From NCBI GenBank assembly GCA_965214055.1, contig OZ243931.1, positions 2,418,001-2,482,000 of the forward strand: a stretch of 64,000 bases of DNA, written 5' to 3'. Every line of letters starts with the position of its first letter. Within the stretch, counting starts at the first letter, position 1. The stretch comes from WTGA01 sp965214055. GTDB lineage: Bacteria > Pseudomonadota > Gammaproteobacteria > Arenicellales > Poriferihabitantaceae. The position numbers were made by a program, and so were the translations under genes. The notes under the pieces are model-generated. The model was not told the DNA's origin and did not search any database. It was given only the letters and a program-made list of their open reading frames with translations. Positions 43,787-52,686 of the stretch are shown here, piece after piece.

Positions 43787-44725
43787 CTAGCAACTGGGAT
43801 CTGTCACGGGCGCATAGCCTTTTTCCCATAATATACATTGACCTTGATCACTCAAAACCCAGTCAAGATAGGCCTTGATGATGCCTTCGGGTTCTCCATT
43901 GGAGTACATGAACAGGGGCCTGGCAATGGGATAGCTTTGATCGCTTGCGGTCTGTACGCTGGGTTGGACGCACGATTCGCCTTCTTCCAGCATGATACAC
44001 GCCATCTTGATGTGGCTGGTTGCATAGGCAAGGCCGCTGTAGCCAATGGCACAAGGCGTTTTTTCGACCAGGTCCACAACATCCTTGGAGCCATGCATAT
44101 CCAGCGTACCTTGACGGTACTTCCCTTTTTTGCCCAGCACGGCTTTTTTGAAATAAGCGTAGGTTCCCGAATTGTTCTGCCGGCTGACCACTATGATCTC
44201 ATCCTGTGGGCAACCCGGAACCTCAAGACCCAGATCGGACCACTTTTCGTATTCTCCACCGCGCCCGAAAATGTTCTGCAACTGGGCGATCGACAGGACA
44301 TCCGCAGGATTGTCCTGGTGCAGAAAAACCGCCAGCGCGTCATATCCAACAATATGCTCCACCGGGTTCACTCCTTTGTCCTGTGCGCTTTTGATCTCTT
44401 TCTCTTTCATCTTTCGACTGGAATTGGCGATATCCACCGTGCCGTTGATCATGGCGGCAATGCCGGTTCCCGAACCACCGCCCGAGACGGCAACGGCCAC
44501 TTTGTCATCGACGGTCACATAGGCTTCGGCCCATCCCTGTGCCACATTCACTAGGGTGTCCGATCCCTTGTTTTGAATAACCTGGCGATCAGCGGCATGG
44601 GCGGTCAGCCCGACCATCCAGACGGATACTGTAGCGATTGCCGCAACAATAAACGTGTTTTTCATCGTGTTTTTCATCGTGTTTTTCATCGTGTTTTTCA
44701 TCGTGTTTTTCATCGTGATTTTCAT
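43787..44725 (-). CDS. pstS: Phosphate ABC transporter substrate-binding protein PstS
   Basis: 312 residues. A signal peptide (FIVAAIATVSVWMVGLTAHAA) is followed by the PBP domain: IQNKGSDTLVNVAQGWAE, VAVSGGGSGTGIAAMINGTV, DIANSSRKMKEKE and SRQNNSGTYAYFKKA, all phosphate-binding protein hallmarks. The N-terminus is unusual: MKIT followed by five MKNT repeats encoded by 12-bp tandem units, each with an ATG. No in-frame start exists further upstream, because an in-frame TGA precedes the repeats. The only ribosome-binding site candidate (GAGGAC) lies about 20 bases before the first ATG, so the true start is uncertain. Confidence 0.9.
   Translation of the reverse strand: MKITMKNTMKNTMKNTMKNTMKNTFIVAAIATVSVWMVGLTAHAADRQVIQNKGSDTLVNVAQGWAEAYVTVDDKVAVAVSGGGSGTGIAAMINGTVDIANSSRKMKEKEIKSAQDKGVNPVEHIVGYDALAVFLHQDNPADVLSIAQLQNIFGRGGEYEKWSDLGLEVPGCPQDEIIVVSRQNNSGTYAYFKKAVLGKKGKYRQGTLDMHGSKDVVDLVEKTPCAIGYSGLAYATSHIKMACIMLEEGESCVQPSVQTASDQSYPIARPLFMYSNGEPEGIIKAYLDWVLSDQGQCILWEKGYAPVTDPSC
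44654..44725 (-). repeat. Six 12-bp tandem repeats at the start of pstS
   Basis: Six units of CGTGTTTTTCAT (plus strand), the one at 44714-44725 differing by one base (CGTGATTTTCAT). On the coding strand each is ATGAAAAACACG, giving in-frame MKNT with its own start codon. Being 12 bp long, unit gain or loss keeps the frame. Confidence 0.95.
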
Positions 44726-45267
44726 CGTGATTCAAATTGTCTATTGTCCTCAAAATGGAAATACGTTGGATCGTGGAAAAGAATAATTCCAGACCGAAAT
44801 TATACCAATAATCTGTGGTCGAAAACGAAAAATATTTTATTTTTTAGCATCATTTTCGGTCACTTTTTTGAGGTTTTCTGTGCCTCGTTTTGTGTTCCAG
44901 GAGTTCCCTTATTTACTTTCCTTTGAGTAGGGAGGGTGACATCACGAATCCTTCCGGGGGAACCGGCTTTGTTCCCGAATAGGAATCCCGATTATGGGAA
45001 AATCAGGGGAGGCCCCGTTTGTCTGTGAAGCAGCACAGTACGGGTTGTCGGTCCGCCTGTCCTGCCCTTTCCCCACCAAAGGGAAACCGGGCGGAATCGG
45101 ATTATACGGCTCCCGTTTCCAAGTGGATGGGATGACTTCAACCGGCCGGGCATGCAAATGGTTCTCCTGCCAACGTCGTATGATCGTAGAGCCGGGAACA
45201 GAAACGTGGTTTTACCACAGATAATCGGTTACCGTACCCTTTCGAACATTTTTTCTGATTATCCGGC
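44726..45267. other. Intergenic region between pstS and the Crp/Fnr gene
   Basis: About 540 bp without a supported gene. The pstS-proximal 200 bp is AT-rich and should carry the pst promoter; I found no clear Pho box. A 76-codon frame at 44994-45224 lacks a recognisable domain or ribosome-binding site, so I leave it unannotated. Confidence 0.4.
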
Positions 45268-45939
45268 ATGCAGAATATCAACCAGTCAGTCTTGCTAAGC
45301 TCACATCTGTTCAACCCGCTGAATGAAGAACAACTGGACCGGGTTGTATCTTCAACCAGGGAAATTCATCTGAACGAAGGGAAGAGACTGTTCCATCAGG
45401 GTGACAAAGCGGATTATTTTTATCTGGTTGTTGCAGGGGATATCAAATTGTTTCGCACATCAGAAGGGGGAAATGAAAAGATTGTGGAAATCGCCAGCAA
45501 ACACCACACGTTCGCTGAAGCCGTCATGTTTATGGAACAACCGCAATACCCAATCAGTGCCGAAGCAATCAACGACAGCGTATTATATCGATTTACCGCC
45601 CGGGTCTATCTCGAACTCCTTTCCCAGTCTCATGAATTGTGTTTTGCCCTGTTGGGGGATTTGAGCATCCGATTACGCAGGATGCTTAACGAAATCGAAC
45701 GGCTTTCCCTTGAAAACGGACGATTTCGGGTTATCCATTATCTCGATGAGCTCCTGGGCCGCAGGGACCAGAACCCGATCAAGCTCAATATCAAGAAAAA
45801 AGTCATCGCCTCCCGGCTTTCCATCACCCCTGAAACCCTGTCCCGGATTTTCAGGGAGTTGACCGACGAGGAAATCATCTCCATCTCCGGGAAATGGATC
45901 ACGATTCACGACCGGGCACGGTTGAAAAGTTTCGGGTAA
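45268..45939 (+). CDS. Crp/Fnr-family transcriptional regulator
   Basis: 223 residues. Cyclic-nucleotide-type beta barrel at about 15-125 (FHQGDKADYFYLVVAGDIKL, FAEAVMFMEQPQYPISAEAI), dimer helix, then a Crp-type winged helix (KVIASRLSITPETLSRIFRE). The N-terminus has no Cys cluster like that of Fnr, so an oxygen-sensing 4Fe-4S is unlikely. The recognition helix TPETLSRIFR is typical of Dnr/NnrR-like members, some of which respond to nitric oxide; the effector here is not known. Confidence 0.88.
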   Translation: MQNINQSVLLSSHLFNPLNEEQLDRVVSSTREIHLNEGKRLFHQGDKADYFYLVVAGDIKLFRTSEGGNEKIVEIASKHHTFAEAVMFMEQPQYPISAEAINDSVLYRFTARVYLELLSQSHELCFALLGDLSIRLRRMLNEIERLSLENGRFRVIHYLDELLGRRDQNPIKLNIKKKVIASRLSITPETLSRIFRELTDEEIISISGKWITIHDRARLKSFG

Positions 45940-45966
45940 GGTGGCGGGTACCCTTGCGATTCTGGA

Positions 45967-46137
45967 ATGGATTCAAACCAAGGGATATCGCTTTCGCAAC
46001 CGAATTTTGACCAGAGAAGGCAAGGCCTGCCTTGGGTGGGCACCCTGTTCATTTTCCTGATCATGATGACGTACATTCCGTGGATTTCCATGTACCTGCC
46101 AACCCTGTTGATGGGGCCGGAGATCATTGTCAGCTGA
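45967..46137 (+). other. Possible TRAP-permease C-terminal remnant or 56-residue membrane peptide
   Basis: An open frame from ATG 45967 ends with a hydrophobic helix and the tail WVGTLFIFLIMMTYIPWISM followed by YLPTLLMGPE. The pattern (helix, then a Pro before a W/YLP motif) resembles the last helix of TRAP transporter large permeases (DctM). No ribosome-binding site is evident and the first 25 codons look random, so a gene remnant is more likely than a functional small protein. The rest of 45940-46315 holds nothing I recognise. Confidence 0.3.
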
Positions 46138-46315
46138 AGGGACCCTCCGGTCCCCGTATTTCACCCTGCCTGGCTGGCCTTTTGTGTCGGCTCTCGCTTT
46201 CGGATGGGAGGATTTTCCTGGCTCATGGGCCAACCCTGCCCGGGCAGAAACCATACCCAGGAGTCCGGGTGTCTCATGCCTGCCGTTACGGTCGATGATC
46301 GACCGGTGTCCGGCT

Positions 46316-47194
46316 TCAGGTCACCATCTTTCTCAGTTCAAACTCCAGAATGCCTTCGGCTCCCGCCGACTTCAGCAGCGGAATGATTTTCCTGACCTCT
46401 TTTTTGCTCACCACGGTTTCCACCGCCAGCCATTCATCGCCGTACAGCCGGTTGATGGTGGGGGCATGCAGGCTGGGTAACTGCCCGACCAGTTCATCCA
46501 GACGGTCACCGGGTACGTTCATTTTCAGAAGAACCTTCTTCCGGGCCATGAGTGCACTTTCCAGCAGCAATGCGATCTGGTCGATTTTTTTCTTCTTCCA
46601 TGGATCCTTGATGGAAGTCCTGTTGGCAACGAATACGGTATGGGTCTGAAGCAGGTCGCACACGATACGCAGACCGTGTGCCTTGATCGTACTTTCGGTT
46701 TCAGTGATTTCCACCGCAGCGTCCGCTAGCCCTTCCACCACTTTCGCCTCGGTTGCCCCCCAGGAAAACTCCACCGAGGCGTTGATATTTCTTGCGGACA
46801 GATACTCCTTCGTAAAATTCACCAGTTCAGTGGAAATCCGTTTTCCTTCCAGGTCCTGCACTGTCTGGATTGGGGAATCATGGGGCACAACCAATACCCA
46901 TCGACAGGGTCGGTCCGAGGCTTTTGAGTACACCAGGTGGGAAATGATTTCAACGTCCGAATTGGTTTCGGCCAGCCAGTCCTGACCGGTGAGCCCGGCA
47001 TCCAGGACCCCGTTCGTGACGTAGGTCCCCATTTCCTGGGACCGTACCAGCGAACAGGTGATCTCACTGTCATCAATGGAAGGAAAATAATTCCTTGACC
47101 GGGTGCTGATCGTCCACCCGGCCTGGGAGAACAAATCCCGGGTCGCCGCTTCAAGACTCCCTTTCGGAATGCCCAGTTTCAGTATGTTTGACAT
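46316..47194 (-). CDS. hisG: ATP phosphoribosyltransferase, long form
   Basis: 292 residues. First enzyme of histidine synthesis. Conserved blocks: ILKLGIPKGSLEAATRDLF, GVLDAGLTGQDWLAE, RISTELVNFTKEYL and the PRPP region GLADAAVEITETESTIKAHG. The C-terminal 75 residues (LLKMNVPGDRLDELVGQLPS to EGILEFELRKMV) form the regulatory ACT-like domain of the long, hexameric HisG, so a HisZ partner is not needed. It stands alone, not in a his operon. Confidence 0.94.
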   Translation of the reverse strand: MSNILKLGIPKGSLEAATRDLFSQAGWTISTRSRNYFPSIDDSEITCSLVRSQEMGTYVTNGVLDAGLTGQDWLAETNSDVEIISHLVYSKASDRPCRWVLVVPHDSPIQTVQDLEGKRISTELVNFTKEYLSARNINASVEFSWGATEAKVVEGLADAAVEITETESTIKAHGLRIVCDLLQTHTVFVANRTSIKDPWKKKKIDQIALLLESALMARKKVLLKMNVPGDRLDELVGQLPSLHAPTINRLYGDEWLAVETVVSKKEVRKIIPLLKSAGAEGILEFELRKMVT

Positions 47195-47292
47195 GGGGGA
47201 AGGAAAAAAATATTGGAGTGCGGAGTATAGCCGAAATCACAGAAGCTGGAAAAATCGTTTCACCGGAAAACCCCGGATGTCCTGGACCAGTC

Positions 47293-48675
47293 CTACAGAC
47301 CGGAGACCACCTGGCCCATGCTTTCCTTGGCATCCCCAAACAGCATTTTGGTGTTCTCCCGGTAAAACAGCGGGTTCTCGATGCCGGCGTAGCCACTGGC
47401 CATGCTTCTTTTCAATACGATCACCTGCTTCGCCTTCCAGACTTCAATCACCGGCATGCCGGCAATCGGGCTGTCCGGGGACTCAATGGCGGATGGGTTG
47501 ACGATATCGTTTGCCCCAATGACCATCACCATGTCGGTGTCCGGCAACTCCGGGTTGACTTCGTCCATCTCGAAAACAATGTCGTAGGGCACCTTCGCTT
47601 CGGCCAGCAACACATTCATATGCCCGGGCATACGGCCGGCAACCGGATGGATGGCGAAGTGGACCTGTACATTCCGGTCCCGCAATTTCTTTGTCAATTC
47701 GGAGACCAGATGCTGTGCATGGGCAACGGCCATGCCGTAGCCCGGGACGATGACAAGGGAGGAGATCATGCCCAGTTGGGTTGCGGTTTCACCGCTGCTG
47801 ATCGCAACCGCTTCCCCTTCAACATCGGACACGAAAGATCCGGTTGATCCGAACCCCCCCATCACGACGTTGACAAAGGAACGGTTCATGGCCCGGCACA
47901 TGATATAGCTCAAAATGGCCCCGCTGGATCCCACTAGGGCACCGGTGATGATCAACAGATCGTTGGAAAGCATGAAACCGGTGGCGGCGGCGGCCCAGCC
48001 GGAATAGCTGTTGAGGATGGAAATGACTACCGGCATGTCAGCGCCCCCGATGGCCATCACCATGTGGACGCCGAACAGGAATGCCAGGGTCGTCATGATC
48101 AGCAATGGGGTGACCCCGGCATCAATGGAACCGGCCTCCACGAACACCTTGCCAAGGTAGATGCAAACGATGAAAAGGGCCAGGTTCAGCCAGTGCCTTG
48201 CCGGCAGCATAAGGGGTTTGCTGCTGAGAATTCCTTTCAATTTTCCAAAGGCAATCACCGATCCTGTAAAGGTCACGGCGCCAATGAAGACCCCCAGATA
48301 CACTTCGATATCGCGGATGGTTTTGGCGGCATCCTGGAGCACGATGTGGATGTCCAGGTACGAGGAAAATCCAACAAAAACCGCGGCAAGGCCGACAAAG
48401 CTATGCAGAATGGCCACCAATTCCGGCATGGAGGTCATCTCCACCCGAACGGCCAGCACCGCACCGATCATGGCGCCAATGCCCATGGCAACAGCGATGA
48501 TCCCATATCCCGTGACGGAATCGCTCCACAACGTGGCGGCAATGGCAATCACCATGCCTGCAATGCCGTATTTGTTTCCCCGTTGTGCCGTTTCCTGGTT
48601 GCTGAGCCCTCCGAGGCTCAGGATGAAACAGATGCTGGCGACAATATAGGCCGCAATGGTCAGGCCGGCTGGCAT
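47293..48675 (-). CDS. pntB: NAD(P) transhydrogenase subunit beta
   Basis: 460 residues. The N-terminal half is membrane embedded (about eight helices, GIAGMVIAIAATLWSDSVTG). The C-terminal dIII domain binds NADP(H): VIVPGYGMAVAHAQHLVSEL, HPVAGRMPGHMNVLLAEAKV and GANDIVNPSAIESPDSPIAG. It couples proton entry to NADPH production. Follows pntA by 13 bp. Confidence 0.95.
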   Translation of the reverse strand: MPAGLTIAAYIVASICFILSLGGLSNQETAQRGNKYGIAGMVIAIAATLWSDSVTGYGIIAVAMGIGAMIGAVLAVRVEMTSMPELVAILHSFVGLAAVFVGFSSYLDIHIVLQDAAKTIRDIEVYLGVFIGAVTFTGSVIAFGKLKGILSSKPLMLPARHWLNLALFIVCIYLGKVFVEAGSIDAGVTPLLIMTTLAFLFGVHMVMAIGGADMPVVISILNSYSGWAAAATGFMLSNDLLIITGALVGSSGAILSYIMCRAMNRSFVNVVMGGFGSTGSFVSDVEGEAVAISSGETATQLGMISSLVIVPGYGMAVAHAQHLVSELTKKLRDRNVQVHFAIHPVAGRMPGHMNVLLAEAKVPYDIVFEMDEVNPELPDTDMVMVIGANDIVNPSAIESPDSPIAGMPVIEVWKAKQVIVLKRSMASGYAGIENPLFYRENTKMLFGDAKESMGQVVSGL

Positions 48676-48688
48676 ATCAGAGTACCGT

Positions 48689-50242
48689 TCATTTCTGGAA
48701 CATGTTTAGCATGCGCTGGGTGACCAAAAACCCCCCGGCAATATTGATGGAAGAGATCACCACTGCCACAAACGCAAGGGCAACACCCAAAGTTGAACTG
48801 GCATTGATTTGCAAAAGAGCCCCGATCACGATGATGCCACTGATGGCATTGGTAACGCTCATCAGTGGAGTATGCAGCGCCGGGGTCACATTCCAGATCA
48901 CCTGCCAGCCCACAAAGCAGGCCAGTACAAACACAATAAAATGGCTCATGAATTCCGGGGGCGCAACCGAGCCCACTCCGAGAAGGAGCAATGCGCCCAG
49001 CCCCATTGCCACCAGCGTCGGCAGGACCCGGTTTTTTGGCGTGGGGGTCGGGGTCGGAGGCGAGGGAGGGGGTGAAGCTGGTTCAGGGGGAGCAACCGGT
49101 TCCGGTGCGGGGGGTGGCCAGATAATCTCCCCCTTGTGGACGACGGTGGTTCCCCGGATGACCTCGTCGTCCAGGTTGACCAGGAGTTCACCGTTCTTTT
49201 CCGGAGTGAGGTCGGTCAGCAGGTGGCGGATATTGGCGGCATACAACTGGCTCGACTGGGTGGCCATCCGGCTGGGCAAATCGGTGTAGCCAACGATGGT
49301 GACCCCCTGTTGCACAATCACTTCCCCGGGCTGGGTATATTCACAGTTGCCGCCCTGTTCTGCCGCAAGGTCCACCACCACGCTCCCCGTTTTCATGGAA
49401 TCCACCATCTCCCTGGTGATCAGTTTCGGGGCCGGCCTGCCGGGAATGAGGGCCGTGGTGATGATGATGTCGACTTCCCTGGCCTGTTCGGCAAACAGGG
49501 ACATTTCCGCGGCAATGAATTCTTCGCTCATGACCTTGGCATAGCCGCCCGATCCGGAACCATCCTCCTTGAAATCCAGTTCAAGAAATTCCGCATTCAT
49601 GCTTTCAATCTGCTCCTTGACTTCAGGGCGCGTATCAAAGGCGCGAACGATGGCGCCCAGGTTCACGGCGGTTCCGATGGCGGACAATCCAGCCACACCG
49701 GCACCAATCACCATGACCTTTGCCGGCGGGATGTTCCCCGCCGCGGTGATCTGGCCGGTAAAAAACCGGCCAAAATGCTGACCGGCTTCCATGACGGCCC
49801 GGTACCCCCCGATATTGGACATGGAGGACAGGGCATCCATTTTCTGCGCCCGGGAAATTCGGGGCACGGCGTCCATGGCCAGTACCGTGCAACCGCGGTT
49901 CTTCAGTCCCTCCATTAATTCGCCGCTTTGACCCGGCCAGATGAAACTGATCAGGGTATGGGATTCATTCAGGAGGTCGGTTTCATCCCGCTCCAAAAGG
50001 GGGTGATATTCCGGAGCGCGTACCTTGCAGATGATATCCGCTGTCTCCCAGAGTTTTTCCGGGTCCGGTTCAATGGAAGCGCCGGCATCACGGTAGTCCC
50101 GGTTGGAATAGCCGGCAGCCATGCCGGCCTCTTTCTCCAGGATGACCGGATAACCCAGCTCGATCAGTTTCTTGACCTCATCCGGGGTGCAGGCAACCCT
50201 GCGCTCGCCGGTATGGATTTCTTTGGGGACACCGATTTTCAC
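48689..50242 (-). CDS. pntA: NAD(P) transhydrogenase subunit alpha
   Basis: 517 residues. The NAD-binding dI domain has MKIGVPKEIHTGERRVACTP at the start, VMVIGAGVAGLSAIGTAVNL (Rossmann loop) and the mobile loop GYTDLPSRMATQSSQLYA. Four TM helices (about 410-510) close the protein. Between them is a Pro-rich linker at about 376-406 with PEP and PTP repeats. Start is GTG at 50242. Single-chain alpha, as in E. coli, rather than split PntAA/AB. Confidence 0.95.
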   Translation of the reverse strand: MKIGVPKEIHTGERRVACTPDEVKKLIELGYPVILEKEAGMAAGYSNRDYRDAGASIEPDPEKLWETADIICKVRAPEYHPLLERDETDLLNESHTLISFIWPGQSGELMEGLKNRGCTVLAMDAVPRISRAQKMDALSSMSNIGGYRAVMEAGQHFGRFFTGQITAAGNIPPAKVMVIGAGVAGLSAIGTAVNLGAIVRAFDTRPEVKEQIESMNAEFLELDFKEDGSGSGGYAKVMSEEFIAAEMSLFAEQAREVDIIITTALIPGRPAPKLITREMVDSMKTGSVVVDLAAEQGGNCEYTQPGEVIVQQGVTIVGYTDLPSRMATQSSQLYAANIRHLLTDLTPEKNGELLVNLDDEVIRGTTVVHKGEIIWPPPAPEPVAPPEPASPPPSPPTPTPTPKNRVLPTLVAMGLGALLLLGVGSVAPPEFMSHFIVFVLACFVGWQVIWNVTPALHTPLMSVTNAISGIIVIGALLQINASSTLGVALAFVAVVISSINIAGGFLVTQRMLNMFQK

Positions 50243-50301
50243 GATTCAGTGATCTTGACAGGGTTTGTTCAGTTCATGAAAACGCAGGGAGGAATCAGTA
50301 C

Positions 50302-50318
50302 AATTGGAACTTCCAATT
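50302..50318. promoter_or_regulatory. Perfect palindrome between pntA and rnr
   Basis: AATTGGAA-C-TTCCAATT: eight perfectly paired bases around one central base, in the 240-bp divergent gap, 60 bp from the pntA start. It could bind a dimeric repressor; the regulator is unknown. Confidence 0.4.
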
Positions 50319-50482
50319 CGTATCCGCAGCCGAACGGCAATATACCCATTCGTTTCGCATCGGTCCAATCAATCTCCTTTATATGTCCAATAATTTTATC
50401 AGTGCAATCCCGATTGGTACTGTAACGGCAACCCGGTTGATGTATTGTAGTCAATCTGACAAAGGAAGACACAAAAAATAAC

Positions 50483-52684
50483 ATGAACAATAATTTCGTA
50501 GCCGGAGGGATTCCGGTCCCTACAAAGTTACAGATATTTACCCATCTCCTCGGCAAGGAAAAATGGATTGGTCTCGCGGACCTGATGACCCATTTTCAGC
50601 TGTCTTCAGAGGGGGAGCAGGACGCATTGCAGGCCAGGATGCGACAAATGTGCGGAGAGGGGCTGGTGCTCGACGATGAACAGGACCGCTACAGACTGTC
50701 CGGAAAAATGAAGGCAGTCACCGGCCGTATCCAGGGGCATCCGGATGGTTTCGGGTTTGTGGTCACCGACAACGAAACCGAAGACCTGTATCTGCAAGCC
50801 GGTGAAATGGAGAAGGTGCTGCATGGGGACCGGGTGCTGGCGCGGATGGGTCGGCGCCGGGATTTTCGTGGACGCAGTTCCGGGTATATTGTTGAGGTCA
50901 TGGAGCAGGAACGGCACATTACCGGACTTTTCCATTCGATCGGCACAGGGGGAATCGTCAAACCGGACAACCCCCGGTATGCCCAGGATATCAGGGTTCC
51001 TGCTGACCAGGTTCACCATGCCGGGGACGGAGACATCGTGGTGGTCAGGATTACCGGGCATCCAATGGTAAATCGCCGGGCCATCGGTGAAGTGGTTGAA
51101 GTCGTGGGCCAGGCGAAGACACAGGGCATGGAAACGGAAATCACCATTCGGGAGCATGAACTGCCGCATCGTTGGCCCCGGGAAGTTGCGGCGGAAATAT
51201 CGAAAATCGGGAGTCCTGATTCCTTCGATATACCGGCAGATGGCAGCCGCCGGGATATCCGCGACTTGACGCTGATCACCATCGACGGGATGGATGCCCG
51301 GGATTTTGATGATGCTGTGTATTGTGCGCCCACTTCATCCGGCTGGCGGCTGGTGGTTGCCATCGCCGATGTCAGCCACTATGTGGAGGCCGGGAGTGCG
51401 CTGGATCTCGAAGCGTTGAATCGGGGAAATTCGGTGTATTTCCCGGACCAGGTCATTCCGATGCTGCCGGAACACCTTTCCAATGGAATCTGTTCGCTGA
51501 ATCCGGATGAAGACCGTCTTTGCATGGTTTGTGACATGCAGTTCGACCGGTCCGGAAATTTGCTGGAAAGTGAGTTTTATCCGGGATTGATGAATTCCAG
51601 GGCACGCATGACCTATGAGGTGGTCCACGAGATTGTTGCCAACCGGGACCCGAAGCAACGCCAGGCCTGGGCGCATGTGGTGGGAAACCTGGATCATCTA
51701 TACCGGCTCACCGGGCTTTTGAAGGAAAACAGGGTGGGCCGGGGTGCCATTGATTTCAGTTTTCCAGAACCCCGGATTGAATTTGGTCCGGACCGGCAGA
51801 TCACCAGTATTGCCGTTCGGGAGAGAAACGAGGCTCATGGTCTGATCGAGGAATGCATGCTGGCGGCCAACATTTGCGCGGCACAGGCATTGCAGGAGAA
51901 CTTTGGGGAAAACTCCGTTTACCGGAATCATTATGGTCCGGAAACGACCTCGTTACGGGACCTGAAAACATTCCTGAATGGCATGGGACTGTCTTTGGGA
52001 GGGGGAGATGACCCGGAAGCCCGGGATTATTCGAAATTGATAGACAGTGTTGCGCACCGCGGTCCGGTGGCCGAGGTAGTCAAGGCCGTATTGCTGCGCA
52101 GTTTGAGCCGGGCGGTGTACGGACCGAATCCTTCGGGGCATTTTGCACTGGCCTATCCGGTCTATACCCACTTCACTTCTCCCATCCGCCGGTACAGTGA
52201 CCTGGTCGTACACCGCCAGATCAAGCAGATTCTGGCCCGCAGAACGGCGGGGAAGGGCAAGGATGTCCTGGCACCGGGACGCACACTCCAGGAGGTGACC
52301 ACGCAGTGTTCGGATGCCGAGCGTCGGGCGGATGATGCGACATGGGAGGTGATCGCCAGGCTGAAGGCCGGGTACATGCGGGATAAAATAGGCAAAAAAT
52401 ACAAGGGGGTCATCACCGGGGTCAAGGAATTCGGGGTGTTTGTACAACTGAAAAACCTGTTTGTGGATGGACTGGTGCATGTCTCTTCACTGGGCTTCGA
52501 CTACTATGAGTACGATCCGGATCGGTTGCAGCTTGTGGGGCAGGCGAGCGGTGAACGGTTCAGGTTGGGAGATACGGTCCTGGTCCGGGTCAGCCGGGTG
52601 GACATGGAGGGAGCCAAGATCAATTTTGAAATGGACCATGGCACACGGCCCCGAAAGCACAGGAGACGGAGGCGCATGGGTTGA
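50483..52684 (+). CDS. rnr: Ribonuclease R
   Basis: 733 residues (E. coli 813). N-terminal winged helix, cold-shock-like OB domains (GFGFVVTDNETEDLYLQA), RNB catalytic domain with TIDGMDARDFDDAVYC near residue 268 (the Asp cluster that holds Mg) and SPIRRYSDLVVHRQI, and a C-terminal S1 domain (YKGVITGVKEFGVFVQLKN). The tail is short and basic (RPRKHRRRRRMG). Processive 3'-5' exoribonuclease for structured RNA. It overlaps the region of the rlmB start, the common rnr-rlmB pair. Confidence 0.95.
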   Translation: MNNNFVAGGIPVPTKLQIFTHLLGKEKWIGLADLMTHFQLSSEGEQDALQARMRQMCGEGLVLDDEQDRYRLSGKMKAVTGRIQGHPDGFGFVVTDNETEDLYLQAGEMEKVLHGDRVLARMGRRRDFRGRSSGYIVEVMEQERHITGLFHSIGTGGIVKPDNPRYAQDIRVPADQVHHAGDGDIVVVRITGHPMVNRRAIGEVVEVVGQAKTQGMETEITIREHELPHRWPREVAAEISKIGSPDSFDIPADGSRRDIRDLTLITIDGMDARDFDDAVYCAPTSSGWRLVVAIADVSHYVEAGSALDLEALNRGNSVYFPDQVIPMLPEHLSNGICSLNPDEDRLCMVCDMQFDRSGNLLESEFYPGLMNSRARMTYEVVHEIVANRDPKQRQAWAHVVGNLDHLYRLTGLLKENRVGRGAIDFSFPEPRIEFGPDRQITSIAVRERNEAHGLIEECMLAANICAAQALQENFGENSVYRNHYGPETTSLRDLKTFLNGMGLSLGGGDDPEARDYSKLIDSVAHRGPVAEVVKAVLLRSLSRAVYGPNPSGHFALAYPVYTHFTSPIRRYSDLVVHRQIKQILARRTAGKGKDVLAPGRTLQEVTTQCSDAERRADDATWEVIARLKAGYMRDKIGKKYKGVITGVKEFGVFVQLKNLFVDGLVHVSSLGFDYYEYDPDRLQLVGQASGERFRLGDTVLVRVSRVDMEGAKINFEMDHGTRPRKHRRRRRMG

Positions 52685-52686
52685 TC

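Noticed and set aside
44994..45224. 76-codon open frame between pstS and the Crp/Fnr gene
   Set aside because: No recognisable domain and an overlapping frame of similar length on the other strand; nothing favours either.
50269..50556. 95-codon minus-strand frame between pntA and rnr
   Set aside because: It overlaps the start of rnr and reads through the palindrome; composition is not protein-like.
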